Source: Pseudomonas serboccidentalis
GTDB lineage: Bacteria; Pseudomonadota; Gammaproteobacteria; Pseudomonadales; Pseudomonadaceae
Assembly: GCF_028830055.1 (NCBI RefSeq)
Contig: NZ_CP101655.1
Coordinates: forward strand, 1,680,880-1,744,879
Reading direction: 5' to 3'
DNA: 64,000 nucleotides
This document shows, piece by piece, positions 53,401-61,524 of the stretch (position 1 is its first letter; the number at the start of each line of letters is the position of its first letter). A program made the position numbers and the translations under genes. The notes under the pieces are model-generated. The model saw only the letters and a list, made by a program, of their open reading frames with translations, had not been told where the DNA came from and did not search any database.

Positions 53401-54946
53401 GGGTGCTTACCTGCGGTGGAAGGGGATACGCCGCTTGGGCGGGCGGTGCGTTCAACAAATCGCCCCAGTCGGTGCGCTGCTGCATCTGTTGTCGGGTGGG
53501 GGCGTCGATCAGCGGCGCGCTGTTTTGCCAGCCGCCACCGAGGGCTTTGTACAGGGCGATCAGGTTGCTCACCGCGTCGCTGCGGCTGACCAGATAATTG
53601 TCTTGCAGCTCCAGCAGCGCACGCTGGGCGTCGAGCACCCGCTGAAAGTCCGAATAACCTTCACGGTATTGCGTGTTGGCCAGCACCAGCGAGCGCCGCG
53701 CCGCCCCTTCGGCCTCGCGCAAAATACGCTCGCGCTGCAGCGCTTTGCTCAGGCCGCTGGCGGCATCGTCGGCTTCGCGGGCGGCCTGACGCACCTTGTC
53801 GCGATAGGCTTCGATCAGTTGCTGCAGGCGCGCGTCCTGCACTCGGATGTTGTTGCGGATACGCCCGTAATCGAAGAGGTTCCAGCGCAGGCTCGGGCCG
53901 CCGATCAGGTCGAGGCTGCGCGGGGTGGCGCTGAGGGTGTCGGTGGACCAGACGATGCTGCCGAGCAAGGTCAGCGACGGGTACAGATCGGTTTCGGCAA
54001 CCCCGACCAACGCCGATTGCGCAGCGACGTTCAGTTCTGCCGCCCGCACATCGGGGCGGCGCAGCAGCAGGTTGGCCGGGACGTCTTGCAACACCGCGCG
54101 ATCGACCAGCGGAATCAACCCCGCTCGCTCAGCCAGCAGCGCCGCGCCCCCGGGCGGCTGACCGACCAGTACTGCCAGCGCGTTACGGGTGCGCAGCAAC
54201 TGATCTTCGAACGCCGGAATGCTGCTCAGCGTGCCCAGGTATTGGGTTTTGGCCTGTTGCAGATCGAGTTCGGCGGTCTGGCCGCTGTTGAACAGTTTTT
54301 CGGTGATCTCGAAATTGCGTTTCTGCTGGGCGGCGTTTTCCCGGGCGACTCGCAGCCGTGCTTCGGTGGTGCGCAGCAGAAAATAGGTGTCGGCGACTTG
54401 CGCGCGCAGCAACACCAGTGCGTCTTCATAGTTGGCCTGAGCGGCGAAGTAACTGGCATCGGACGATTCGATGGCACGGCTGAAACGGCCCCAGAAATCC
54501 AGCTCCCAGCCGACATCGAACGCCGCGCTGTGTTGCCAGAATTGACGGTTCTGCGGGTTGTTGCCACCGGACTGATGACGGTCGATGTAGAGGCTGTCGA
54601 CGCCCGCCTGCTGCACTTGCGGATAGCGGCCGCTTTCAGCGATACCCAGTTGCGCGCGGGCTTCGAGCACCCGCAGCCCGGTGATTTTCAGGCTGCTGTT
54701 GTGCGCATCGGATTCGGCGATCAGGCGGTCGAGCACCGGGTCGGCGAACACCTGCCACCACTGGCGCAGATCGGGCTGGCTGGCGCGCTCGCTGGCCTGC
54801 TCCAGCGCGGTGCTGTTCCATTGCTTGCTCCAGGCTTCGCCCGGCGGCTGGAAATCCGGCCCCAGGCGTACGCAACCGCTCAAACTCAAGGCGCCCAGCA
54901 ACAACCAGTGGCCGGGCCGCGTCAGCAGGGCGGTGGTTGCAGGCAT
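53393..54946 (-). CDS. NodT/OprM-type outer-membrane efflux lipoprotein
   Basis: 517 residues. Lipobox GALSLSGC, then VRLGPDFQPP and two TolC-type repeats; NLLLRRPDVRAAELNVAAQSALVGVAETDLYPSL is the RND outer-membrane family signature. First gene of the three-gene operon. ATG 54946 preferred; TTG 54967 would add seven residues. Substrate may be aromatic acids or a drug. Confidence 0.92.
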   Translation of the reverse strand: MPATTALLTRPGHWLLLGALSLSGCVRLGPDFQPPGEAWSKQWNSTALEQASERASQPDLRQWWQVFADPVLDRLIAESDAHNSSLKITGLRVLEARAQLGIAESGRYPQVQQAGVDSLYIDRHQSGGNNPQNRQFWQHSAAFDVGWELDFWGRFSRAIESSDASYFAAQANYEDALVLLRAQVADTYFLLRTTEARLRVARENAAQQKRNFEITEKLFNSGQTAELDLQQAKTQYLGTLSSIPAFEDQLLRTRNALAVLVGQPPGGAALLAERAGLIPLVDRAVLQDVPANLLLRRPDVRAAELNVAAQSALVGVAETDLYPSLTLLGSIVWSTDTLSATPRSLDLIGGPSLRWNLFDYGRIRNNIRVQDARLQQLIEAYRDKVRQAAREADDAASGLSKALQRERILREAEGAARRSLVLANTQYREGYSDFQRVLDAQRALLELQDNYLVSRSDAVSNLIALYKALGGGWQNSAPLIDAPTRQQMQQRTDWGDLLNAPPAQAAYPLPPQVSTHD

Positions 54947-55077
54947 TGCGCGTGTCCCGGGTCGCAAATATCACTGGAGCATAGACGGCAGTTCACAGGT
55001 TGATCGGGCGAATCTGCTGCTACGCTTTTCAAGCGCTCCTCAACCGACCCGCGCCCTCGATCAAAAGGTACGAAACC

Positions 55078-55596
55078 ATGGACACCTCACAGGATTCGGT
55101 TGTACCGACTCCCCCTGCCACCTGGCGCTTCAAGGCCGGTGTGGTGATCATCTGCCTGATGCTCGGCTCGTGGCTGATGGTGCCAATCGCCGCCAGCCTC
55201 GATGTACCCGGCTCGAAAGTCGCGGCGCTGACCGGGGTGCTGTTTATCAGCAACAAGGTGCTATTGCTGCTGGTGATCGCGGTGATGGGCAAGGCCGGCT
55301 TTGCCGAACTCAAGCGCAAGATCGGCAGCTATGTGTCGGGAATCATTCCGACGCCGGTTGATCAGGTCGGGCCGATGCGACACCGGATCGGTGTGGTGAT
55401 GTTCTGGCTGCCGCTGCTGACGGCGTTCCTGGAACCGTATTTCGATAACTTCTGGCCGGGAGTGCGCCCCAATCTGTGGCAGATGCAACTGCTCGGTGAC
55501 CTGATGTTCATCGGCAGTTTCTTCGTGCTCGGCGGCAACTTCTGGGACAAGGCGCATGCGTTGTTTGTGCGCACGGCGAAGGTGATTTCCGAGTAA
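55078..55596 (+). CDS. Small membrane protein ('transporter suffix' domain-like)
   Basis: 172 residues, four helices (VVIICLMLGSWLMVPIA; LTGVLFISNKVLLLLVIAVMG; IGVVMFWLPLLTAFLEPYF; LLGDLMFIGSFFVLGGNFWDKAHALF). The pattern matches stand-alone copies of a domain found as a C-terminal suffix of transporters. Divergent from the efflux operon. Role unknown. Confidence 0.75.
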   Translation: MDTSQDSVVPTPPATWRFKAGVVIICLMLGSWLMVPIAASLDVPGSKVAALTGVLFISNKVLLLLVIAVMGKAGFAELKRKIGSYVSGIIPTPVDQVGPMRHRIGVVMFWLPLLTAFLEPYFDNFWPGVRPNLWQMQLLGDLMFIGSFFVLGGNFWDKAHALFVRTAKVISE

Positions 55597-55628
55597 GCGC
55601 ATACGATGCCATATGATCCCTCAGAGGT

Positions 55629-55682
55629 TTGGAGCGGGATGAGAAATATCGGCGGGCGATTGGGTGCTTGCGTGAAACAAAG
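55629..55682 (+). pseudogene. Remnant of an HD-hydrolase 3' end
   Basis: One frame reads LERDEKYRRAIGCLRE, against LERVEKYRRAIGRLRA at the C-terminus of the HD hydrolase ending at 49604. Nucleotide similarity covers about 55 bases. No upstream gene body remains. Confidence 0.65.
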
Positions 55683-55706
55683 CCCCAGTCGCTGTGGCGA
55701 GGGCAG

Positions 55707-56279
55707 TCAAACTCCCGGAAGCGCGTTGAGCGGTGGGGTGATTTGCACCTGTCCGGTGGCGATGTCGACGGTGATCTGAAAAGCGCCCCCAGCATCGGGC
55801 TTGATAGCCTTTCCTGAGCGCGCTTCGGTGTTGAACATGATGATTTTGTAGCGTTCATCAACTGCCTTGGCACGCAGTTTTCTTAGAGCGGCATTCTTCT
55901 TCCCAGTGAAATACGAAGGGGCCACATTGAAAGCTTCTCCTGCGAGGTTAGCATTCGCGGAGAACGCCTGAATGTCAAAGCCGTTCCGGTCTTCGTTTCC
56001 GAACTCGACTATGTATTCATTGAAAGGGAAATGCTCGCCCTTGAGTAGCGCTGCGATGCCATGAAGAATCACCAGATCAGACATGATTCGGTTGGCCGCC
56101 TCGAACAACGATACTTCGGGGTAGGGGCCGTGGCCCAGTCGATCGCGCTTCAATGCAAGCATGAGAGGGATTCCGTTTTTGCCTACGATCGACTGGCCGA
56201 TACTCACCAGTTCTTGATTGAACCACTGCGTAATCGAATCAATATTTTCTAAGTTCAAGTTTCTAACGGGCTGTTGCAT
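55707..56279 (-). CDS. Hypothetical protein, possibly nuclease-like
   Basis: 190 residues. Helical N-terminus (SITQWFNQELVSIGQSI; AANRIMSDLVILHGIAALL) followed by EYIVEFGNEDRNGFDIQAFSAN, then GEAFNVAPSYFTGKKNAALRKLRAK. The order E...D-I-x-A...G-E-x-F followed by a Lys-rich segment recalls PD-(D/E)xK folds, but the match is weak. Forms a pair with the next gene upstream, 38 bp apart on the same strand. No known family. Confidence 0.65.
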   Translation of the reverse strand: MQQPVRNLNLENIDSITQWFNQELVSIGQSIVGKNGIPLMLALKRDRLGHGPYPEVSLFEAANRIMSDLVILHGIAALLKGEHFPFNEYIVEFGNEDRNGFDIQAFSANANLAGEAFNVAPSYFTGKKNAALRKLRAKAVDERYKIIMFNTEARSGKAIKPDAGGAFQITVDIATGQVQITPPLNALPGV

Positions 56280-56317
56280 GACGGGCTCTATGGTTATGAA
56301 ATGTTCAGGCGTTGCAG

Positions 56318-56782
56318 TCAGTCCCAGTCAACTTTCACTCCGTCAATCTCGCGAAAGCTGTCCAAAACATTGATGAACGCAGCCCTGGCAAACGTGACTG
56401 ACGGGATGCTGTGAAACCAGTCAACTTCGGGGTTTTCACTGGTAATGCGGTCTTTTAGCAAGCCAAAACGCTGCCAATGAATGAAGGTTTCATCCGAGAA
56501 CTGTTCGGTTACGATCACACTGCAGCTCAGGTCCAGATCGTCGGAGCACACCAGCAATGGCAGCAACGTTGTCCAGCCGGGGGCAGTTGAGTAGGCACGG
56601 TCCCAAATCAACTCGTTTTCCTGATCGGAATAAAGTCCTGAGTGCGCTGCTACCAGATGCAATTCGGCCTGCGGGTTGTGGTGTGGCAACCAGACTTCAA
56701 GCGGCAGCTCATCAATGGCAAAAGTCGGGTAATGCCCCGCGCTGTACTTCGATTTGTGTTGGGTGATGGTCAGACGATTCAT
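56318..56782 (-). CDS. Hypothetical protein, immunity-like
   Basis: 154 residues, soluble and acidic: LPLEVWLPHHNPQAELHLVAAHSGLYSDQENELIWDR, CSVIVTEQFSDETFIHWQRFGLL. Composition and size resemble polymorphic-toxin immunity proteins, an inference only. First gene of a two-gene unit with 55707-56279. Confidence 0.65.
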   Translation of the reverse strand: MNRLTITQHKSKYSAGHYPTFAIDELPLEVWLPHHNPQAELHLVAAHSGLYSDQENELIWDRAYSTAPGWTTLLPLLVCSDDLDLSCSVIVTEQFSDETFIHWQRFGLLKDRITSENPEVDWFHSIPSVTFARAAFINVLDSFREIDGVKVDWD

Positions 56783-57244
56783 GACACTTGAACCATTTTT
56801 ACGTAGATTCGCTAGCGTTATACGGAAAGTGCCATGTTTTGGCCATTATGCGCGCGAGGTGCCTTTTTTGTCCGTGGCAGGAAGCGTTCCTGCCACTGAG
56901 ATCATCCGGCAAAGAGCTGGCGCTTTTCTGGGGCGAACTCTCGTATCGCGACCTGGTGCGGTTGCGTCAGCAACTGGCGGCTTCAGTTCTGGCCGATCAA
57001 GCATGGCCCAGGGCAATCGCAAAAGACACGACGATCATGCACGCAAACGCAAAATTGAGATTCATCAGCTGTTCATCCTGAGCCTTTTTAAAGTGAGGCC
57101 ATTCTGAACACGCGCAATGCAAAGAAAAAATTCGGCTTGTTGATTCCAATGATCGAAACAATTGATACCCGCCGGTTTGTGTTTGCGTGTGGCTTTCGCT
57201 AGTCTCGGCAAAACCTGCAACTACAAGCACAAACAGGCAAAACC
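56783..57244. other. 462-bp gap before the DeoR gene
   Basis: No supportable gene. Contains a perfect 10-bp inverted repeat with a 3-base loop, GTGGCAGGAA-GCG-TTCCTGCCAC (56874-56896), without a T run. Near the DeoR start, TGTTTGCG (57180-57187) and GCACAAACA (57227-57235) are inverted half-sites that could be a self-regulatory operator. Confidence 0.4.
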
Positions 57245-58030
57245 ATGCACGATCATTCGGTCACCGAGCTGCCGTCCCTGCGCCGGCAGAAAATCCTCCT
57301 GATCCTCGAACGCGACGGCAAAGTCATGGCGTCGGAGTTGAGCCAGCACTTCGCCGTGTCCGAAGACACCATCCGCCGCGACCTCGCTGAACTGGACCAT
57401 GCGGGTCTGGTGCAGCGCGTGCACGGCGGGGCGTTGCCGCGTCCCAAGGACACCGGCAAGGATTACTTCACCCGCCTGGAGGAGACCGATGACGTCAAGG
57501 TGCGCCTGGCGCAACGGGCGGCGCAAGAGGTCGAGGATGGGCAGATTGTGCTGTTCGATTCCGGCTCGACCACGTTGCAGGTGGCGCGCTCGTTGCGCGC
57601 GGATACCCAGATTACGGCGGTGACCGCCGCGCCGATGACGGCCATCGCCTTGTCCGAGTACAAGGGCGTGAAGGTGATTTTGGCCGGTGGGCAACTGAAC
57701 CCTCGCACGATGTCGGCCGGCGGGCATGAAGCGGTGCGCATGCTGGCCGGGATCAAGGCGGATCTGGCGTTTACCGGCGTCTGCGCGATTCACCCGGAGG
57801 TGGGTATCACCTCGCTGCATTTCGATGAAGTGCCAGTCAAGCAGGCCCTGCTCGACAGTGCGGCGCGGGTGATTGCGGTGACCACGGCGGACAAACTGGG
57901 GGCGGTGGAGCCGTTTGTGGTGGCTGCGTGTACGCGCCTGCATACGCTGATAACCGAACGGCATGTGGCGTCGGGCAGTGTCGAGGATTATCGGCGGTTG
58001 GGGATTGTGGTGCAGCAGTTGCCTGACTGA
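57245..58030 (+). CDS. DeoR/GlpR-family transcriptional regulator
   Basis: 261 residues. HTH RRQKILLILERDGKVMASELSQHFAVSEDTIRRDLAEL, the DeoR signature, and sugar-phosphate-isomerase-like sensor (VLFDSGSTTLQVARSL; VILAGGQLNPRT; DKLGAVEPF). Usually responds to a phosphorylated sugar. Convergent with the puuB-like gene, with repeats between. Confidence 0.92.
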   Translation: MHDHSVTELPSLRRQKILLILERDGKVMASELSQHFAVSEDTIRRDLAELDHAGLVQRVHGGALPRPKDTGKDYFTRLEETDDVKVRLAQRAAQEVEDGQIVLFDSGSTTLQVARSLRADTQITAVTAAPMTAIALSEYKGVKVILAGGQLNPRTMSAGGHEAVRMLAGIKADLAFTGVCAIHPEVGITSLHFDEVPVKQALLDSAARVIAVTTADKLGAVEPFVVAACTRLHTLITERHVASGSVEDYRRLGIVVQQLPD

Positions 58031-58055
58031 TTGTTGTATTGCGGCTGAGGGCCTC

Positions 58056-58079
58056 ATCGCGAGCAGGCTCACTCCTACA
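58056..58079. repeat. REP class B, single arm
   Basis: ATCGCGAGCAGGCTCACTCCTAC with no inverted partner nearby; followed 27 bases later by a class A pair. Confidence 0.8.
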
Positions 58080-58106
58080 ATGGATCTTCAGTGAACCGAT
58101 GACCCG

Positions 58107-58185
58107 GTAGGAGCTGCCGAAGGCTGCGATCTTTTGATTTTTAGAAACAAGATCAAAAGATCGCAGCCTTCGGCAGCTCCTACAG
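58107..58185. repeat. REP class A inverted pair
   Basis: GTAGGAGCTGCCGAAGGCTG ... CAGCCTTCGGCAGCTCCTAC. Confidence 0.9.
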
Positions 58186-58198
58186 GGAGGCGGGTGTG

Positions 58199-59482
58199 TT
58201 AGCGCAAGCGCTCAAGCATCTGGTAATACCACATCCCCGCCGCCAGCAACGGATTGCCCAGCAAATCCCCCATCGGCACGCGAATGTGTTGGCACCCGGC
58301 AAAGGTGTCGAACTGTTCCAGCTGCCCGGTGATCGCCCGGCTCATGATTTCGCCCATGATGTGCGTCGTCGCGATGCCGTGGCCCGAATAGCCCTGGCAA
58401 TACCAGACGTTGTCCGAGAGCTTGCCCAGTTGCGGGATGCGGTTGATCACGATGCCCATCGCGCAGCTCCACTGGTAATCGATCTGCACCCCTTTGAGCG
58501 CCGGGAACGTCTGCTCGATGCACGGGCGCAGCTCGGCGGCGATGTCTCGCGAGTCCTTGCCGCTGTAGTTGGCACCGCCGCCGAACAGCAGACGACCGTC
58601 GGCCGTGAGGCGGTAGTAATCGAGGACGAAACGGCAGTCGTACACCGCCAGGTCTTCGGGGTTGATCTGCCGCGCCAGATCACCCAGCGGCGCGGTGGTG
58701 ACGATGCCGCCCATGGCCGGGAAAATCTTGCCCTTGAGCTGGCCCGGTTCGAGCTTGTGATAGACGTCGCCAGCGAGCATCACTTGATTGGCATCGATCT
58801 GGCCATGGGCGGTTCTGACGCCCGGGGTCTGGCCGTGAATGATCTCCAGCACTTCGCTGTTCTCGAAGATCAGCGCGCCAAGGCTTTGCGCCGCCCACGC
58901 TTCGCCGATGCACAGGTTGAGCGGGTGCAGGTGCATGTTGCGGGTGTTCTTGATTGCGCCGTGGTAGAGGTCGCTTTGCAGCAGGTCGCGTACCTGGCTG
59001 CGGTCGAGCAGGCTGACCTCATCGGCCATCCCACGGCGCACGGCTTCCTGGTAATCCTGGCGTAGACCTTCCATGTGGCCCGGCTTGTAGGCAGCGTGCA
59101 GATGGCCGTGCTTGAGGTCGCACTGGATGCCATATTTCTCGACCCGCTGCTGAATGATTTCATGCCCGCGCCAGCGCAGGTGCCAGATGAAATCGTCGAC
59201 GTCATCGCCCAGTTTCGGGCGCATCTGTTTGCGCATCGCGCCGTCGCCGGAGAGGCTGCCGGTGACTTGCCCGCCATTGCGTCCGGTGGCGCCCCAGCCG
59301 ATCTTGTGGCTCTCGACGATGGCGACTTTCAGGCCTTTTTCGGCCAGTTCCACAGCGGTGGCGACGCCAGTGAAACCGCCGCCGATGATCACTACATCAA
59401 CCTGGTGCCGGCCTTGCAGGGTCGGGTAGTCGGTGTCCTGATTGAGGGTGGCGGTGTAGTAGGAATTGCAGCGTTGGGTCAT
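58199..59482 (-). CDS. PuuB-like FAD-dependent oxidoreductase (second copy)
   Basis: 427 residues, same length and layout as puuB at 41842: SYYTATLNQDTDYPTL, VDVVIIGGGFTGVATAVELAEKG, GWGATGRNGGQV, GYSGHGIATTHIMGEIM. Divergent enough to be a specificity variant, perhaps for another gamma-glutamylated amine. Lies downstream of a PuuA-like gene on the same strand, with a REP pair between. Confidence 0.88.
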   Translation of the reverse strand: MTQRCNSYYTATLNQDTDYPTLQGRHQVDVVIIGGGFTGVATAVELAEKGLKVAIVESHKIGWGATGRNGGQVTGSLSGDGAMRKQMRPKLGDDVDDFIWHLRWRGHEIIQQRVEKYGIQCDLKHGHLHAAYKPGHMEGLRQDYQEAVRRGMADEVSLLDRSQVRDLLQSDLYHGAIKNTRNMHLHPLNLCIGEAWAAQSLGALIFENSEVLEIIHGQTPGVRTAHGQIDANQVMLAGDVYHKLEPGQLKGKIFPAMGGIVTTAPLGDLARQINPEDLAVYDCRFVLDYYRLTADGRLLFGGGANYSGKDSRDIAAELRPCIEQTFPALKGVQIDYQWSCAMGIVINRIPQLGKLSDNVWYCQGYSGHGIATTHIMGEIMSRAITGQLEQFDTFAGCQHIRVPMGDLLGNPLLAAGMWYYQMLERLR

Positions 59483-59520
59483 GTCAGTGTCCACACAAAA
59501 TTCAAGTCGGTACGCGATCC

Positions 59521-59614
59521 CCTGTAGGAGTGAGCCTGCTCGCGATAGCGGTGTGTCAGTCAAATCAGTGTTAACTGACAGATCGTTATCGCGAGCAGGC
59601 TCACTCCTACAGGG
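59521..59614. repeat. REP class B inverted pair
   Basis: CCTGTAGGAGTGAGCCTGCTCGCGAT ... ATCGCGAGCAGGCTCACTCCTACAGG, with a second inner palindrome (TCAGTCA ... TAACTGACA). Confidence 0.9.
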
Positions 59615-59631
59615 GGATCAGCGGTGAGGCC

Positions 59632-60996
59632 TCAGGCTTCGGTCAAATACCAGCGCCAATCCTGCTCACCCACCTCGGCCATGAACTGCCGGTACTCGGC
59701 ACGTTTCACCGCCAGATACACCCCGAGAAATTCCTGCCCCAAGGCATCCCGTGCCCACGCAGAATTCTCCAGCGCCTGCAACGACGTCAGCCAATCGGTC
59801 GGCAGCAATTGCTTGGCTTGCGCATAGCCGTTGCCCTCGACCGGTGCGCCCGGATCAAGGTTTTCGCGAATGCCACGATGGATCCCGGCGAGGATCGCTG
59901 CCGCCGCCAGATACGGGTTGGCGTCGGCGCCGCAGATGCGGTGTTCGATGTGCCGGGTGTTGGCCGGGCCGCCGGGCACGCGCAGGCTGACGGTGCGGTT
60001 GTCGATGCCCCAGGTCGGCGCCAATGGCGCGTAGCTGTTGGCCTGGAACCGGCGGTAGGAGTTGGCGTTGGGGCAGAACAGCAGCAGCGAATCGAGCAGG
60101 GAGGCGAGCATGCCGCCAATTGCGGTGCGCAGCAGCGGGGTGCCGGCGGGGGACTCGGAGGCGAACAGGTTGCGCCCCTCTCCGTCGGCAAGGCTGACGT
60201 GCATGTGCATGCCGGTGCCGGCCAGATCATCGAACGGCTTGGCCATGAACGTCGCCTGCATGCCGTGCTTGTGCGCCACGGCTTTGACCAGGCGTTTGTA
60301 GCGCACCGCCTGATCCATCGCCTGCAGCGCGTCGCCGTGTTCGAGGGTGATTTCCACCTGGCCCGGGGCGTATTCGGAGATTGCCGTGCGCGCCGGAATA
60401 CCGTGCAGCTTGCAGGCGCTGTAGAGGTCGGCGAGGAACGGTTCGATCTGCTCCAGTTCACGCAAACCGTAGACCTGAGTGTGTCGCGGTCGGCCACCGT
60501 CGGCATCCAGCGCCGGTTGCGGGCGACCGTTGTGATCGCGTTTGGCGTCGAGCAGATAGAACTCCAGTTCGCACGCCATCACCGGGTGATATCCCTCGGC
60601 TTTGAGGCCGTCGATCACCTTGATCAGCAGGTGCCGCGGGTCGGCAATACTCGCCGGCAGGCCCTCGGTCGGGTGCATGCTGACCTGCACCGCGGCGGTC
60701 GGAATCTGCCGCCACGGCAGGCGCACCAGACTGCCTTCAAGCGGGTAGGCGCGGCAGTCGATATCACCGACGTCCCACACCAGGCCCGAGTTTTCCACGT
60801 CCTCGCCCTGCACGGTCAAACCGAGGATGGTGCTGGGCAGCGGACGACCGCTTTCGTAGACGGCGAGCAGTTCTTCGCGGTGCAGCAGTTTGCCGCGCGG
60901 GACGCCGTTGGCGTCGAGGATGAACAACTCGATCATGTCGATATCGGGGTTCTGTTCAAGGAACAGGCGTGCGTCTTCGATGGCTGCAAATTTCAT
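59632..60996 (-). CDS. PuuA-like glutamine synthetase family protein (second copy)
   Basis: 454 residues. IDMIELFILDANGVPRGK, MACELEFYLLD, GTGMHMHVSLAD, NSYRRFQANSYAPLAPTWGIDNRTVSLRV, IEHRICGADANPYLA. Same family as puuA but clearly diverged, so probably a gamma-glutamyl-amine ligase of different range (spuI-like). ATG 60996 used; TTG 61002 is in frame. With 58199 forms a second Puu-like pair lacking its own dehydrogenase and hydrolase. Confidence 0.88.
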   Translation of the reverse strand: MKFAAIEDARLFLEQNPDIDMIELFILDANGVPRGKLLHREELLAVYESGRPLPSTILGLTVQGEDVENSGLVWDVGDIDCRAYPLEGSLVRLPWRQIPTAAVQVSMHPTEGLPASIADPRHLLIKVIDGLKAEGYHPVMACELEFYLLDAKRDHNGRPQPALDADGGRPRHTQVYGLRELEQIEPFLADLYSACKLHGIPARTAISEYAPGQVEITLEHGDALQAMDQAVRYKRLVKAVAHKHGMQATFMAKPFDDLAGTGMHMHVSLADGEGRNLFASESPAGTPLLRTAIGGMLASLLDSLLLFCPNANSYRRFQANSYAPLAPTWGIDNRTVSLRVPGGPANTRHIEHRICGADANPYLAAAAILAGIHRGIRENLDPGAPVEGNGYAQAKQLLPTDWLTSLQALENSAWARDALGQEFLGVYLAVKRAEYRQFMAEVGEQDWRWYLTEA

Positions 60997-61104
60997 GGTC
61001 AATCACTCACGATGGCGCCGCACAGGCGCGCAGAATCGGGCCGGACGCGTAGAGAGCGTCCCGGCAGGGATTTCAAATGGAGATCAGTCAAACGTGACAC
61101 AGAA

Positions 61105-61213
61105 CCTGTGGCGAGGGAGCTTGCTCCCGCTGAGGCGCGAAGCGGCTCTCGCTTTTTGATTCAAAGGCAGGGGACTGCTATGCAGTCCAGCGGGAGCAAG
61201 CTCCCTCGCCACA
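61105..61213. repeat. REP class C inverted pair
   Basis: CCTGTGGCGAGGGAGCTTGC ... GCAAGCTCCCTCGCCACA, same class as 47871-48006. Confidence 0.9.
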
Positions 61214-61238
61214 ATGGATCTTTACTGACTGACAGAAA

Positions 61239-61322
61239 TCAGCAGGCGATATCCGGCGGGCGTGCGGAGTGACGCAGCTTGGAACGGCGCAGGGCCATGG
61301 GGAGATTGACGATGCGATTCAT
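61239..61322 (-). CDS. Possible 27-residue basic peptide
   Basis: MNRIVNLPMALRRSKLRHSA..., ending PPDIAC; basic and not hydrophobic. AGGGG lies six bases before the ATG. Too short for homology; could be a leader peptide for the PuuA-like transcript (same strand, about 240 bp upstream of that gene) or chance. Confidence 0.35.
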   Translation of the reverse strand: MNRIVNLPMALRRSKLRHSARPPDIAC

Positions 61323-61524
61323 GCGCGGCCCCTGTGACAGAGGGCGCACACAGCGGAGACGTTCAACCTTTCTGGTTGTTGTGGTGACGTACTCATAACG
61401 CGTGTTTCCGGTGGCGGAAAACGTCGGTGGCGGGGCAGGCCCGCCGACCGGTGTGCCCGGATAGTAAGGGGCAATCCGCGGGCCTGTAAACCGATGATTG
61501 CACCCTTATGCCGTTGGCCGACGC

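Larger units (their letters stand above)
61003..61524. other. 522-bp gap with REP pair and a short ORF
   Basis: Contains the class C repeat pair and a 27-codon minus-strand ORF. The rest (61323-61524) shows no gene. It should carry the promoter for the PuuA-like gene at its left end. Confidence 0.4.
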
